Assembly (NCBI RefSeq): GCF_000696305.2
Contig: NZ_AOMT01000005.1
Coordinates: 62,001-126,000 of the forward strand
Reading direction: 5' to 3'
Source of the DNA: Moraxella bovoculi 237
GTDB taxonomy: Bacteria > Pseudomonadota > Gammaproteobacteria > Pseudomonadales > Moraxellaceae
DNA: 64,000 nt
A model generated the notes under the pieces. It did no database searches, was not told where the DNA came from, and was given only the letters and a program-made list of their open reading frames with translations. Below, one piece after another: positions 11,059 to 19,403 of the stretch. Both the position numbers and the translations under genes were made by a program. How positions within the stretch are numbered: position 1 is the first letter of the stretch; each line of letters begins with the position of its first letter.

Positions 11059-11087
11059 CCCTTGGCAAGAATAAAACTTGCCAAGGG
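11059..11087 (-). repeat. Perfect 11-base inverted repeat after gabD
   Basis: CCCTTGGCAAG (11059-11069) and its exact reverse complement (11077-11087) flank a 7-base loop. It begins 9 bases past the gabD stop on the minus strand. There is no T run, so it is either a factor-assisted terminator or a 3'-end-protecting hairpin. Confidence 0.7.
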
Positions 11088-11095
11088 TTAATCAA

Positions 11096-12553
11096 TTAAC
11101 TGACATCTACACACCAGTATTTGGTGCTGATGTATTCATCCATGCCGTATTTTGAGCCTTCGCGACCAAAACCTGACTGCTTCACACCACCAAAAGGTGC
11201 AACCTCTGTGGACAGCAGACCTGTGTTTTGGGCGACCATGCCATATTCTAGACCTTCGGAGACTCGCCAGGCGCGTGCATGATCCTTAGTATAAAAATAT
11301 GCTGCCAAGCCATAGATGGTGTCATTGGCTTGCTTGATGACTTCTTGTTCATCATCAAAGACAAAGATGGGCGCGATGGGCGCAAAAATCTCCTCGTGAG
11401 CGATGTCCATGTCATCGGTGATGTCTGTGATGACGGTGGGCAAGAAACAAGTGTCATGCGTAGGATGGGAGGTGCCACCCGTGATGATGGTTGCGCCTTT
11501 GTCTGTGGCATCTTTGAGGAGCTTTTGAGTTTTTTCTAGGGCGCTTTGGTTGATTAGACAGCCAACATCTGTACTGGCATCAAGACCATTACCAACGGTT
11601 AAGCTTTCCACTTGAGCTTTGAATTTCTTGATGAATTCATCTTTGATATCTCGGTGGACATAGATGCGGTTTGCACACACGCAGGTTTGTCCCGCATTGC
11701 GGTATTTGGAGGCGATGGCGCCATCTACTGCCTTATCGATATCAGCATCATCAAAGACGATGAACGGGGCGTTACCACCAAGCTCTAGCGAGAGTTTCTT
11801 GATGGTGCTGGCGCATTGCTCCATCAGAACGCGACCAACTTCAGTAGAGCCGGTAAAGGAGAGTTTCTTGATGCGCTCGTCTTGGGTTAGGACTTTGCCG
11901 ATTTCGCTGGATTTGCCTGTGATGATGGAAAGCACACCATCAGGAATGCCAGCTTGTTTGGCAAGGTGCGCTAAGGCTAGAGCAGAAAAAGGCGTCTGTG
12001 TAGCAGGTCTAACCACCATCGTACAGCCTGCTGCCAGTGCCGGCGCGACTTTTCGAGTGATCATCGCCGATGGGAAGTTCCAAGGCGTGATGGCAGCGCA
12101 GACGCCGATGGGTTGTTTTAGCACCACGTAGCGCAGGCTTTTGTTGGCGCTTGGAATGACATCGCCATAGATACGCTTGGCTTCATCGGCGAACCAGCGT
12201 ATGAAGCTGTTGGCGTAATTGATCTCACCACGTGCTTCTTTTAGGGGTTTGCCTTGTTCTGTGGTCATGATGATGGCAAGATCATCAGCGTTGTCATCGA
12301 TCAGATCAGCCCAGCGATGCAGAATGGTTGCGCGTTCGCTTGCGGTTTTGGCTGACCAGTCGGCGAGCGCCAGCTCCGACAGTCGAACAGATTCTTTGGT
12401 CTCGTCGGCGCTTAAACTAGGCACAGAACCGATGCGCTCACCTGTAAATGGGTTTTTGACTTCTAGGGTCTCGCCAGAGCTGGCAGACTGCCAAACGCCT
12501 GCGACAAATGCCTCTTGGCGAAATAATTTGGGGTTTTTTAATGATTTATTCAT
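11096..12553 (-). CDS. gabD: NAD(P)-dependent succinate-semialdehyde dehydrogenase
   Basis: Aldehyde dehydrogenase superfamily member that oxidises succinate semialdehyde to succinate, typically in GABA catabolism. Catalytic C291 (in GQTCVCANR) and general base E257 (in LELGG) are in place, as is the FTGSTEVG nucleotide-binding block. The product is 485 residues (E. coli GabD 482) and the sequence is GabD-like throughout. One oddity is R182 in MVVRPATQTP, where most ALDHs have the cofactor-contacting Lys of KPA. No gabT or GABA permease is adjacent. The start ATG 12553 has only a weak AGG upstream. Confidence 0.9.
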   Translation of the reverse strand: MNKSLKNPKLFRQEAFVAGVWQSASSGETLEVKNPFTGERIGSVPSLSADETKESVRLSELALADWSAKTASERATILHRWADLIDDNADDLAIIMTTEQGKPLKEARGEINYANSFIRWFADEAKRIYGDVIPSANKSLRYVVLKQPIGVCAAITPWNFPSAMITRKVAPALAAGCTMVVRPATQTPFSALALAHLAKQAGIPDGVLSIITGKSSEIGKVLTQDERIKKLSFTGSTEVGRVLMEQCASTIKKLSLELGGNAPFIVFDDADIDKAVDGAIASKYRNAGQTCVCANRIYVHRDIKDEFIKKFKAQVESLTVGNGLDASTDVGCLINQSALEKTQKLLKDATDKGATIITGGTSHPTHDTCFLPTVITDITDDMDIAHEEIFAPIAPIFVFDDEQEVIKQANDTIYGLAAYFYTKDHARAWRVSEGLEYGMVAQNTGLLSTEVAPFGGVKQSGFGREGSKYGMDEYISTKYWCVDVS

Positions 12554-12755
12554 TACGACACCTGTTGGCTTTAAGTGTATTTAATTGGCGTTTTGCTTTT
12601 TTGATATGCACGCTACAACACAACTTAGCACCGTTTTTTGTTTTATACAAGTGCTTTATTGCTTTTATGTTCCGTTGTGCATGCGATGATTGGTGCAAAT
12701 ATAATGATTATTTAAAATGATATTAATGCAAGAAAACCTTTACATGACGGACTGA

Positions 12756-13859
12756 TCAATACTTCTGTTTAACGATTTGTTTTATCGGTTCGCTTTTATC
12801 AATCTTATTTAGCGCTTCTTGAATCTCATCGCTGTCAGCAATGGGTTCTTCTTGGGTTAGGACTGCTTTGGGATGGTATTGAAATTTACCATAGACAGGG
12901 AAATGATCCGAGCCAACACTGGGCAGAACCTTAATCGTGTGCATCATAAAGTCATGACTATGGAAGATGTGATCAAGCGGCCAGCGAAATAGGGGGTATT
13001 TGGCATGAAATGTATTAAAAAATCCACGTCCTTTACGCGGGTCAAGCAGTCCGCTAATCTCTTGAAATAGCTGCGATGTGGATGACCATGCCACATCATT
13101 AAGATCCCCAAACACCAAAACAGGCTCATCCATGAACTCAATCTCGCGCCCCACCAATAAAAGCTCAGCATCCCTGCCCGTGGCAGTGGCTGACTCGGTT
13201 GGGCTTGGCGGCATGGGATGCAGGCAGTAGATGCGTAAATATTCGCCTGATCTAAGCTTTACTTTTGCGTTGATGGATGGGATGTCTTCGGTGACCCAAT
13301 GGCGCACTTCGACATCTTCTAGGGTGAGCCTGCTGTATAGATGCATGCCATATAGATTATCCAGCGGAATCTTGACAGTGTGCTCATAGCCATCTTGTTC
13401 TAGCACGTCCATTTGGCTTTGCCACCAGGCATCGCTCTCAAGAGTCAGCACGATGTCTGGCTGATGATCGTGAATCTGTGTTAATAATAGGTGGGATTTT
13501 TTGTTGGAGGTTAGAACATTACAAATCAGCACGGATAGAGTTCTATCGTCTTCATTACCTTGATAAATCTGCACTTGTGGGCGAGCCAGCGGGGTGTAGG
13601 CGATGATTTGCGCTGTCTGATAAATTAAGCAGATGACATTAACAATGGCAAGCGCCCAAAACACAGAGCCAATGTGACTGGCAAATAATAGATTTAAAGG
13701 AATGCTGATTAGGCTGACGACCGCGATCTGCAGGCGTGGAAAATCAAAAATACGAAATACCCAATGATCGTGTTTAATCAATGGCAAAATCGTTGTGATG
13801 ATTGGCACAAACATCACGCTTGTTAATATCCAGTCTGCTGCTCTCAAGATCGTCTCCAA
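12756..13859 (-). CDS. Membrane-anchored endonuclease/exonuclease/phosphatase family protein
   Basis: A 367-residue protein with three N-terminal hydrophobic segments (about residues 12-28, 44-60, 65-90), followed by a soluble EEP (DNase I-like) domain. Catalytic landmarks of the fold are visible in order: NVLTSN, LESDAWW (metal-binding Glu), HPMPP, GDLNDVAW, PLDHIF and a final SDHFPV. EEP members cleave nucleic acids or phosphodiesters/phospholipids. The membrane-anchored form is widespread in Acinetobacter and Moraxella relatives, with unknown substrate. The topology likely puts the catalytic domain on one face of the inner membrane. It is a monocistronic minus-strand gene. Confidence 0.85.
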   Translation of the reverse strand: METILRAADWILTSVMFVPIITTILPLIKHDHWVFRIFDFPRLQIAVVSLISIPLNLLFASHIGSVFWALAIVNVICLIYQTAQIIAYTPLARPQVQIYQGNEDDRTLSVLICNVLTSNKKSHLLLTQIHDHQPDIVLTLESDAWWQSQMDVLEQDGYEHTVKIPLDNLYGMHLYSRLTLEDVEVRHWVTEDIPSINAKVKLRSGEYLRIYCLHPMPPSPTESATATGRDAELLLVGREIEFMDEPVLVFGDLNDVAWSSTSQLFQEISGLLDPRKGRGFFNTFHAKYPLFRWPLDHIFHSHDFMMHTIKVLPSVGSDHFPVYGKFQYHPKAVLTQEEPIADSDEIQEALNKIDKSEPIKQIVKQKY

Positions 13860-13992
13860 ATTGGTTTTTTAGTATAAACAAAGTTCTTGTGTTGGTAAAG
13901 TTAAATTAAAACGAGAAGTCCACCAAAACCATCAGTAACCTTACTTTAATTAGTCTGTCTAAATTAAATTGTCACAGTAATGATAAATTATT

Positions 13993-14020
13993 TTGCTAGT
14001 TGTAGCCTTTATGTTATTAT
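13993..14020 (+). promoter_or_regulatory. Promoter of the DASS transporter gene
   Basis: TTGCTA (13993-13998), a 16-base spacer and TATTAT (14015-14020), leaving a leader of about 110 bases. Confidence 0.5.
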
Positions 14021-14090
14021 AGCGTAATTACGTGCGTGTGAAACTATTTACGCGTAAGAATTTTGCATTGTTTGAGTGAATTTGCATAGA

Positions 14091-14116
14091 GCCATGGACG
14101 AATTTTACCCATGGTT
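14091..14116 (+). promoter_or_regulatory. Leader hairpin with T-rich tail upstream of the DASS transporter
   Basis: GCCATGG (14091-14097) pairs with CCATGGT/T (14109-14116) over an AT-rich loop. ATTTTTT follows immediately, then the AAGGA ribosome site and the ATG at 14135. The shape is that of a weak intrinsic terminator placed in the leader. Any attenuation role is inferred. Confidence 0.35.
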
Positions 14117-14134
14117 ATTTTTTAAGGAACGAAT

Positions 14135-15580
14135 ATGGTTCAATCAACTCAAGAAAAAGAGACTGATTTTTCGCTTAGAACCGACTATCAGCATAACGAC
14201 GACCAAACGCCGCCATCTGGCAAGGTGCGCTCTGATGCGGTAAAAGGCATTGTCATTACGGCAATCGCTGCGATCATCGCATACTTTTTAGCAACGAGTA
14301 TTTTGCCGTTTGAGCCATTGGTAAATAAAGGTCTGGCGCTTACTACCTTTATTGGTATTTTGTGGCTGACAGAAGCCATCCACATCACCGCAACGGCAAT
14401 CTTAGTGCCAATGCTTGCCATCTTTATCGGCATTCCAGAATACAACACCACAAAAGCATTAACCAGCTTTGCTCATCCGATTATTTTTGTATTCTTTGGT
14501 GGTTTTGCGCTTGCTGCTGCCATGCACGTTCAGAAGCTTGACCGCAAGATCGCCTTTGGTCTTGTGGGCTTGGCGGGTGGTCATCTTGGTCGTGCGATTG
14601 TGATGATTTTTGCGGTAACTGCATTTTTGTCAATGTGGATCAGTAACACAGCAACTGCTGCGATGATGCTGCCGTTGGCAATTGGTCTATTGAGCCATGT
14701 TGACGTGAACAAAGATCGCAATACCTTTATCTTTGTACTTTTGGGTATTGCATACTCAGCGTCTATCGGCGGTATTGGTGCACTGGTTGGTTCACCGCCT
14801 AACGGCATCGCTGCCAAAGAGCTTGGTCTTGACTTCATGGGCTGGATGAAATTTGGTGTGCCAGTTATGCTGGTATCTTTGCCAGTTTTACTGGCTGTGA
14901 TGTACCTGATTCTACGTCCAAACCTTAGTCATAAAGTTAGCCTTGTTTATGAAGACATTCCTTGGACAATGCCACGTGTGATGACCATTGTTGTCTTTAC
15001 CATCACTGCGACTTCGTGGATCTTTGGCAAGCAGCTGGGCGAGATGTTCGGCTTTAAATCGCCAGATACAGTGATTGCACTGTTTGCTGCTGTGGCTGTA
15101 CTGATGCTAGGTCTGGTAAGCTGGAAGCAAGTGTCTGATAACACTGACTGGGGCGTACTCATGTTGTTTGGTGGTGGTATTGCGCTATCAGGTATTATGA
15201 GAGACACAGGTGCGTCAGCAGTATTGGCTGAGCAGATTTCTGGCGGTCTTGCAGGATCATCAGCGATCATCGTGATTCTAGTGGTGGCTGCATTCATTAT
15301 CTTCTTGACGGAGTTCACCAGTAATACCGCATCTGCTGCACTGCTTGTGCCACTGTTCGCACCTATTGGTACTGCACTTGGCTTGCCGCCAGAGATTCTT
15401 GTGATGGTGATTGGTATTGGTGCGTCGTGCGCATTCATGATGCCTGTTGCGACCCCGCCGAACGCGATTGTCATGGGTACAGGTCATATCAAGCAGGGCG
15501 ACATGATGAAAGTCGGTTTCTTCTTGAACTTGGCTGCTGTCGCTATCGTAACCGTCATGGCGTATTTGCTTTGGATGTAA
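14135..15580 (+). CDS. DASS (SLC13) family sodium-coupled anion symporter
   Basis: An inner-membrane transporter of 481 residues with about 11-12 hydrophobic segments after a polar N-terminal tail of 35 residues. The two SNT-type motifs that define the DASS sodium/substrate sites are present: SNTATAAMM in the first half and EFTSNTASAA in the second, each followed by its PPN turn (GSPPNGIA, TPPNAIVMG). Family substrates are dicarboxylates, citrate or sulfate, and the sequence does not tell which. ATG 14135 has AAGGA six bases upstream. It is a single-gene unit with promoter and terminator. Confidence 0.93.
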   Translation: MVQSTQEKETDFSLRTDYQHNDDQTPPSGKVRSDAVKGIVITAIAAIIAYFLATSILPFEPLVNKGLALTTFIGILWLTEAIHITATAILVPMLAIFIGIPEYNTTKALTSFAHPIIFVFFGGFALAAAMHVQKLDRKIAFGLVGLAGGHLGRAIVMIFAVTAFLSMWISNTATAAMMLPLAIGLLSHVDVNKDRNTFIFVLLGIAYSASIGGIGALVGSPPNGIAAKELGLDFMGWMKFGVPVMLVSLPVLLAVMYLILRPNLSHKVSLVYEDIPWTMPRVMTIVVFTITATSWIFGKQLGEMFGFKSPDTVIALFAAVAVLMLGLVSWKQVSDNTDWGVLMLFGGGIALSGIMRDTGASAVLAEQISGGLAGSSAIIVILVVAAFIIFLTEFTSNTASAALLVPLFAPIGTALGLPPEILVMVIGIGASCAFMMPVATPPNAIVMGTGHIKQGDMMKVGFFLNLAAVAIVTVMAYLLWM

Positions 15581-15595
15581 TATCATTCAAACTCA

Positions 15596-15627
15596 AAAGA
15601 CATCCCAAATGGGGTGTCTTTTTTTTA
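15596..15627 (+). terminator. Rho-independent terminator after the DASS transporter
   Basis: The stem AAAGACATCCC / GGGGTGTCTTT has a four-base loop and is followed by eight or more T. Confidence 0.85.
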
Positions 15628-15685
15628 TTGCTTGTTAGCCTTTGGTTGCTTTTGTGTAACAATGTATATCAAAGCGTAAGCTTGA

Positions 15686-15714
15686 CTGACTTATCTGGGC
15701 TGTCGTGATATACT
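15686..15714 (+). promoter_or_regulatory. Possible promoter for the small exported protein
   Basis: CTGACT (15686-15691), a 17-base spacer and TATACT (15709-15714) preceded by TGA, giving an extended -10 form. Confidence 0.4.
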
Positions 15715-15793
15715 GCGCCAACTATTTTTGGCATGTTTAAGCTTTATTTTATTGTGATATTTATTGTCAAAATACCCATCTTGTGAGTAGCCT

Positions 15794-16111
15794 GTGCAAA
15801 AAATACCAACAATATTCCTAGCGATGTGCATACCGATGTTTTCACTGCTCGGTGCACCTGCGTGGGCGAATACCACTACCGATGATGTCGATAGCCTTCT
15901 ACAAGCGTACGATCGTGCCGAATTTACGCAAACTCGTACCAAAGCCATCCGAAAACTTCAGGAGCGTGGCCATCAAGTTCACAGTATCGAACTGCAAACA
16001 CACCATGGCGAACCCGCCTTTGTCAACCATACCTCAAAAAACGGCGTGCGTTATACTGTCACCTTAACCTACCCGAATCTAAAAATCGTCCAAGAGCGCC
16101 GCGCTAATTAA
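15794..16111 (+). CDS. Small exported PepSY-like protein
   Basis: A 105-residue protein beginning at GTG 15794. Residues 1-25 form a clear signal peptide (basic start, hydrophobic core, AWA before the likely cleavage point), so the mature protein is periplasmic, about 80 residues. The mature part has an N-terminal helix (AIRKLQERG) followed by alternating strands (HSIELQ, RYTVTLTY, LKIVQERR). This recalls a single PepSY domain, but the match is weak and the family name is tentative. Starting at a later ATG (codon 11 or 15) would truncate the signal peptide. It stands alone, upstream of pyrH in the same direction. Confidence 0.65.
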   Translation: MQKIPTIFLAMCIPMFSLLGAPAWANTTTDDVDSLLQAYDRAEFTQTRTKAIRKLQERGHQVHSIELQTHHGEPAFVNHTSKNGVRYTVTLTYPNLKIVQERRAN

Positions 16112-16218
16112 GAATTTATCTAAAAATACGACTCGATTTTTCTTGTAAAGCTCAATCAAACACCTGCCTGTCACATTTAGTTTTCATCAAAAGAAAATTA
16201 TCCAAACCGCCCAAAATG

Positions 16219-16227
16219 TGTTAAAAT
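16219..16227 (+). promoter_or_regulatory. Extended -10 promoter upstream of pyrH
   Basis: TGTTAAAAT (TGn plus a 5/6 -10) is about 60 bases before the pyrH start; no good -35 is visible. Confidence 0.4.
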
Positions 16228-16233
16228 TATGAC

Positions 16234-16260
16234 AATTTGTCTAGTAGCTCTAGACAATTT
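16234..16260 (+). promoter_or_regulatory. Leader hairpin of pyrH
   Basis: AATTTGTCTAG (16234-16244) pairs with CTAGACAATTT (16250-16260) with one mismatch and a 5-base loop. It lies just downstream of the -10 and 26 bases before the start codon. It could be an operator or a leader structure. Confidence 0.45.
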
Positions 16261-16286
16261 ATTGTTCAATATCAATCGGGGTCGGT

Positions 16287-17012
16287 ATGTCTGATAAAAA
16301 TCCAAAATTCTCTCGCATTCTTTTAAAATTGTCTGGTGAGGCCTTAGCGGGCGGCCGCGACATGGGGATTGATGCATCTATCTTGGATCAAATGAGCCTA
16401 TCAATCGCGCACCTGCGTGGGCTTGGTGTACAAGTGGGCATCGTTGTTGGTGGCGGCAACCTATACCGCGGCAGTACCCTTCAAAAAGAAGGCTTGGTAG
16501 GTCGTGTTACTGGCGATCAGATGGGCATGCTGGCGACCGTTATGAATGGTCTTGCCATGCGCGATGCGCTGGTGCGCCGTAACATCAAGACACGCCTGAT
16601 GTCTGCACTGTCTATCTCGACCATCGGAGAGCCTTATTCTAGCCGTGAGGCGATTCGTCACCTTAATAATGGCGAGGTATGTATTTTCGTTGCGGGCACA
16701 GGCAACCCATTTTTTACCACTGATACGGCGGCTTGCTTACGTGGTATTGAGATCGAAGCCGGTCTAATTCTAAAAGCAACCAAAGTCGATGGCGTATATG
16801 ACAAAGACCCAAGCGTGCACGAAGATGCAGTCAAGTATGACAGCCTGTCATTCGATGAGGTGCTTGAGCGTAAATTGGGCGTGATGGATCTGACTGCGAT
16901 CGCACTTTGTCGTGAGCACAATGTTCCTCTTCAAGTCTTTGACATGAATAAGCCAAATGCGTTGCTTAATGTCGTCATGGGTGAAGCTGAAGGCACGCGC
17001 GTTTATCACTAA
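16287..17012 (+). CDS. pyrH: Uridylate (UMP) kinase
   Basis: Hexameric bacterial UMP kinase of the amino-acid-kinase fold, making UDP for nucleic acid and cell-wall precursors. The LKLSGEAL block, the GGGNLYRG block, TDTAACLRG and [13 protein letters not shown] near the middle are diagnostic. The product is 241 residues, exactly the E. coli length. It heads the long cluster pyrH-frr-uppS-cdsA-dxr-rseP-bamA-lpxD-fabZ-lpxA. In E. coli rpsB and tsf precede pyrH; here they do not, and pyrH has its own leader with a hairpin. Confidence 0.97.
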   Translation: MSDKNPKFSRILLKLSGEALAGGRDMGIDASILDQMSLSIAHLRGLGVQVGIVVGGGNLYRGSTLQKEGLVGRVTGDQMGMLATVMNGLAMRDALVRRNIKTRLMSALSISTIGEPYSSREAIRHLNNGEVCIFVAGTGNPFFTTDTAACLRGIEIEAGLILKATKVDGVYDKDPSVHEDAVKYDSLSFDEVLERKLGVMDLTAIALCREHNVPLQVFDMNKPNALLNVVMGEAEGTRVYH

Positions 17013-17048
17013 TTAGGTTTTGAGTATTGTTAATTTAAGGAAATTTAT

Positions 17049-17603
17049 ATGTTAGATGACATCAAAAAAGACGGTGAAAGCCGTATGCAAAAATCACTAG
17101 AATCATTGGAAAATGCCTTTGCAAAACTGCGCACAGGACGCGCTCACCCGGGTGTTCTATCAGGTGTGATGGTAAGCTATTATGGTTCTGACATGCCGCT
17201 CAACCAAGTGGCAAGCATCAACGTTGAAGACAGTCGAACATTATTAGTTCAGCCGTTCGATCGTTCAATGGTACAAGCTGTAGATAAGGCAATCCGTGAG
17301 GCAGATTTGGGTCTCAACCCAATGACTGCAGACGTGATTCGTGTACCAATGCCTGCACTGACTGAAGAGACTCGTAAAGACATGCAAAAAATCGCTCGTG
17401 CTGATGCCGAATCTGCTCGTGTGTCTGTACGCAACATCCGCCGTGACATGCTGGGCGACATCAAAAACTTGGTCAAAGACAAAGAAATCTCAGAAGATGA
17501 TGAGCGCCGCGCTGCTGACGTTATCCAAAAACTAACCGATGATTTCGTTAAAACCATTGATACGCGCTTGGCCAAAAAAGAAAGCGAGTTGATGGAAGTT
17601 TGA
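17049..17603 (+). CDS. frr: Ribosome recycling factor
   Basis: Splits post-termination ribosomes together with EF-G. The 184-residue protein (E. coli 185) has the RRF pattern: an N-terminal helix with LRTGRAHPG, the central strands [22 protein letters not shown], and long C-terminal helices ending with [16 protein letters not shown] 17049 is preceded by TAAGGA. It lies 36 bases after pyrH and is probably co-transcribed with it. A perfect hairpin follows at 17611-17640. Confidence 0.97.
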   Translation: MLDDIKKDGESRMQKSLESLENAFAKLRTGRAHPGVLSGVMVSYYGSDMPLNQVASINVEDSRTLLVQPFDRSMVQAVDKAIREADLGLNPMTADVIRVPMPALTEETRKDMQKIARADAESARVSVRNIRRDMLGDIKNLVKDKEISEDDERRAADVIQKLTDDFVKTIDTRLAKKESELMEV

Positions 17604-17610
17604 TAATTTT

Positions 17611-17640
17611 GGCTTAATTTTATACCAATAAAATTAAGCC
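17611..17640 (+). repeat. Perfect 13-base inverted repeat after frr
   Basis: GGCTTAATTTTAT (17611-17623) and its exact reverse complement (17628-17640) flank a four-base ACCA loop, 8 bases after the frr stop. No T run follows. It may be a weak terminator or a processing/stabilising hairpin between frr and the uppS promoter. Confidence 0.75.
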
Positions 17641-17680
17641 GCAAGACTTATGCAAGTTATGATGATCGGCTTGGCTGATT

Positions 17681-17689
17681 TGATATAAT
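17681..17689 (+). promoter_or_regulatory. Internal extended -10 promoter before uppS
   Basis: TGATATAAT is a full extended -10 (TGn plus perfect TATAAT), 47 bases before the uppS ATG, with no recognisable -35. With the hairpin after frr it suggests a separate transcription unit starting at uppS. Confidence 0.6.
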
Positions 17690-17735
17690 ATTGTGTAAGT
17701 CTTTGTTTTTATTATTTATCATAAAAAGTGTGATT

Positions 17736-18500
17736 ATGTCTGATACCCATTTACCGCCGCTTAGCATCACCCCAAAGCACATCGCCATCATCATGGATGG
17801 CAATAACCGCTATGGCAAGTCCCAAAACTTAGCCACTGGGCAGGGTCATGTCAAGGGTAAAGACGCACTTGATCCGATCGTGGAGCATTGTCTGGAGCGT
17901 GGTGTGCAGGTGTTGACGGTATTTGCCTTTTCGTCGGAGAATTGGGCAAGACCTAAGGCGGAGGTGGATCTACTGATGGATCTGTTGGCGCAGACCATTC
18001 ATGAGCAGATGCCTAGAATGCATAAATATCGCATTCGTCTAAAATTCATCGGTGAGCGTGAGCATTTAAGTGATAAGCTGGCTACACTGATGGCAGATGC
18101 TGAGCGTGAGACTGCGCAATTTGATGCGATGACATTGGTGATCGCCATCAGCTATGGCGGTCAATGGGATATTGCTAATGCTGCAAAAATCTTGGCGAAA
18201 GATGCTATTGATGGCAAGATTAATATTGATCAAATTGATGCTGACGCTCTTGGTAATCACATCCAATTATCAGACTATCCACCAGTGGATATGTTGATTC
18301 GCACAGGTGGGGATTATCGCATTTCTAACTTTCTTTTGTGGCAGATTGCCTACGCTGAGCTGTTTTTTACCCCGACGCTTTGGCCGGAATTTGGCTGTGA
18401 TGAGCTTGATGAGATGATGCAGGCATTCGCCAATCGTGAACGTCGATTTGGCAAAACAAGCGAACAAATCGCCAGTGATGGACAACATATAAGGAGCTGA
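17736..18500 (+). CDS. uppS: Undecaprenyl diphosphate synthase (cis-prenyltransferase)
   Basis: Elongates FPP with IPP to C55 undecaprenyl-PP, the lipid carrier for peptidoglycan and polysaccharides. The signature IIMDGNNRYGKS (start of the protein) is present, with Asn-Tyr where E. coli has Gly-Trp. FAFSSENW and RTGGDYRISNFLLWQ follow, then the C-terminal FANRERRFG. ATG 17736 gives 254 residues (E. coli 253); a TTG 15 codons upstream is rejected because it lies right at the -10 promoter. cdsA starts two bases after the stop. Confidence 0.96.
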   Translation: MSDTHLPPLSITPKHIAIIMDGNNRYGKSQNLATGQGHVKGKDALDPIVEHCLERGVQVLTVFAFSSENWARPKAEVDLLMDLLAQTIHEQMPRMHKYRIRLKFIGEREHLSDKLATLMADAERETAQFDAMTLVIAISYGGQWDIANAAKILAKDAIDGKINIDQIDADALGNHIQLSDYPPVDMLIRTGGDYRISNFLLWQIAYAELFFTPTLWPEFGCDELDEMMQAFANRERRFGKTSEQIASDGQHIRS

Positions 18501-18502
18501 CC

Positions 18503-19351
18503 GTGTGGCAACGTATTAAAACTGCCATTGTTTTGGTGTTGATTGTGGGTTTTGCATTATTCGCAAGCTCAAAGCCTATTTTTGTCATTCCTTTGTTGTC
18601 GTTCGGTGTGCTCATCGCTGCGCACGAATGGACGAAACTCATGCCAAAGTGGAAGCAGCCAATGCTGTTCGTGCTGATCGCATTGATCGTGACGATGGTG
18701 TCGATCTTTGTGCCGCAGACTTGGGCATTCTGGTGGGGTGCGTCGCTCATTATCTGGACGATGGCGTTACTGTGGGTGAAGCAGTACCCGAATAAAGAAA
18801 AATGGTATGGACGTCGCTTGGTCTATATGGGCGGCGTGATACTGACTGCAGCGATCACGGCCATGTATGGGCTTTGGCAGATGTCGCCTTGGTGGCTCAT
18901 GTATGTGTTCTTATTGGTGTGGTGTGCTGACAGTGGTGCGTACTTTGTGGGACGTAAATTTGGTAAACGCAAGCTTGCACCTAATGTCTCTCCGAATAAA
19001 AGTGTCGAAGGTTTGATCGGAGGGCTTGTGACATCAGGTGTTGTTGCAGCCATTGTGGGTCAGTATTTGCAGTTATCTGGTGGTGCTTTGGCGTGGTTCT
19101 TGGCATTATCTGCGGTGACGGTGGCAGCGAGCGTGCTTGGCGATCTTTTTGAATCGATGTTAAAACGACGTGCTGGCATTAAAGACTCAGGCAATATCTT
19201 GCCAGGTCATGGTGGTGTCTTGGATCGTATTGATTCGTTATTGTCCGCTACGCCTGTGTTTGCGCTGAGTTTTTGGTCACTGCTTGAGATGGGTGTATTC
19301 ACTGAAGTTTGGATAAGAATGCACATGGCGAGTTTATCGCAGATTTTATAA
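18503..19351 (+). CDS. cdsA: Phosphatidate cytidylyltransferase
   Basis: Integral membrane enzyme making CDP-diacylglycerol, the branch point for all phospholipids. It has about eight hydrophobic segments. The family signature near the C-terminus (SMLKRRAGIKDSG followed by LPGHGGVLDRID) is intact. The start is GTG 18503, supported by a strong AAGGAG at 18491-18496 inside the end of uppS. The product is 282 residues (E. coli 285). It is translationally close-coupled with uppS. Confidence 0.96.
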   Translation: MWQRIKTAIVLVLIVGFALFASSKPIFVIPLLSFGVLIAAHEWTKLMPKWKQPMLFVLIALIVTMVSIFVPQTWAFWWGASLIIWTMALLWVKQYPNKEKWYGRRLVYMGGVILTAAITAMYGLWQMSPWWLMYVFLLVWCADSGAYFVGRKFGKRKLAPNVSPNKSVEGLIGGLVTSGVVAAIVGQYLQLSGGALAWFLALSAVTVAASVLGDLFESMLKRRAGIKDSGNILPGHGGVLDRIDSLLSATPVFALSFWSLLEMGVFTEVWIRMHMASLSQIL

Positions 19352-19403
19352 TTTACTGCTTGCCGATACTATTTACAATTATAATAAAGAAAAATTAGCT
19401 AAT

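Noticed and set aside
12508-12720. 70-codon plus-strand frame at the gabD 5' end
   Set aside because: It overlaps the gabD start antisense, has hydrophobic, low-quality sequence and no ribosome site.
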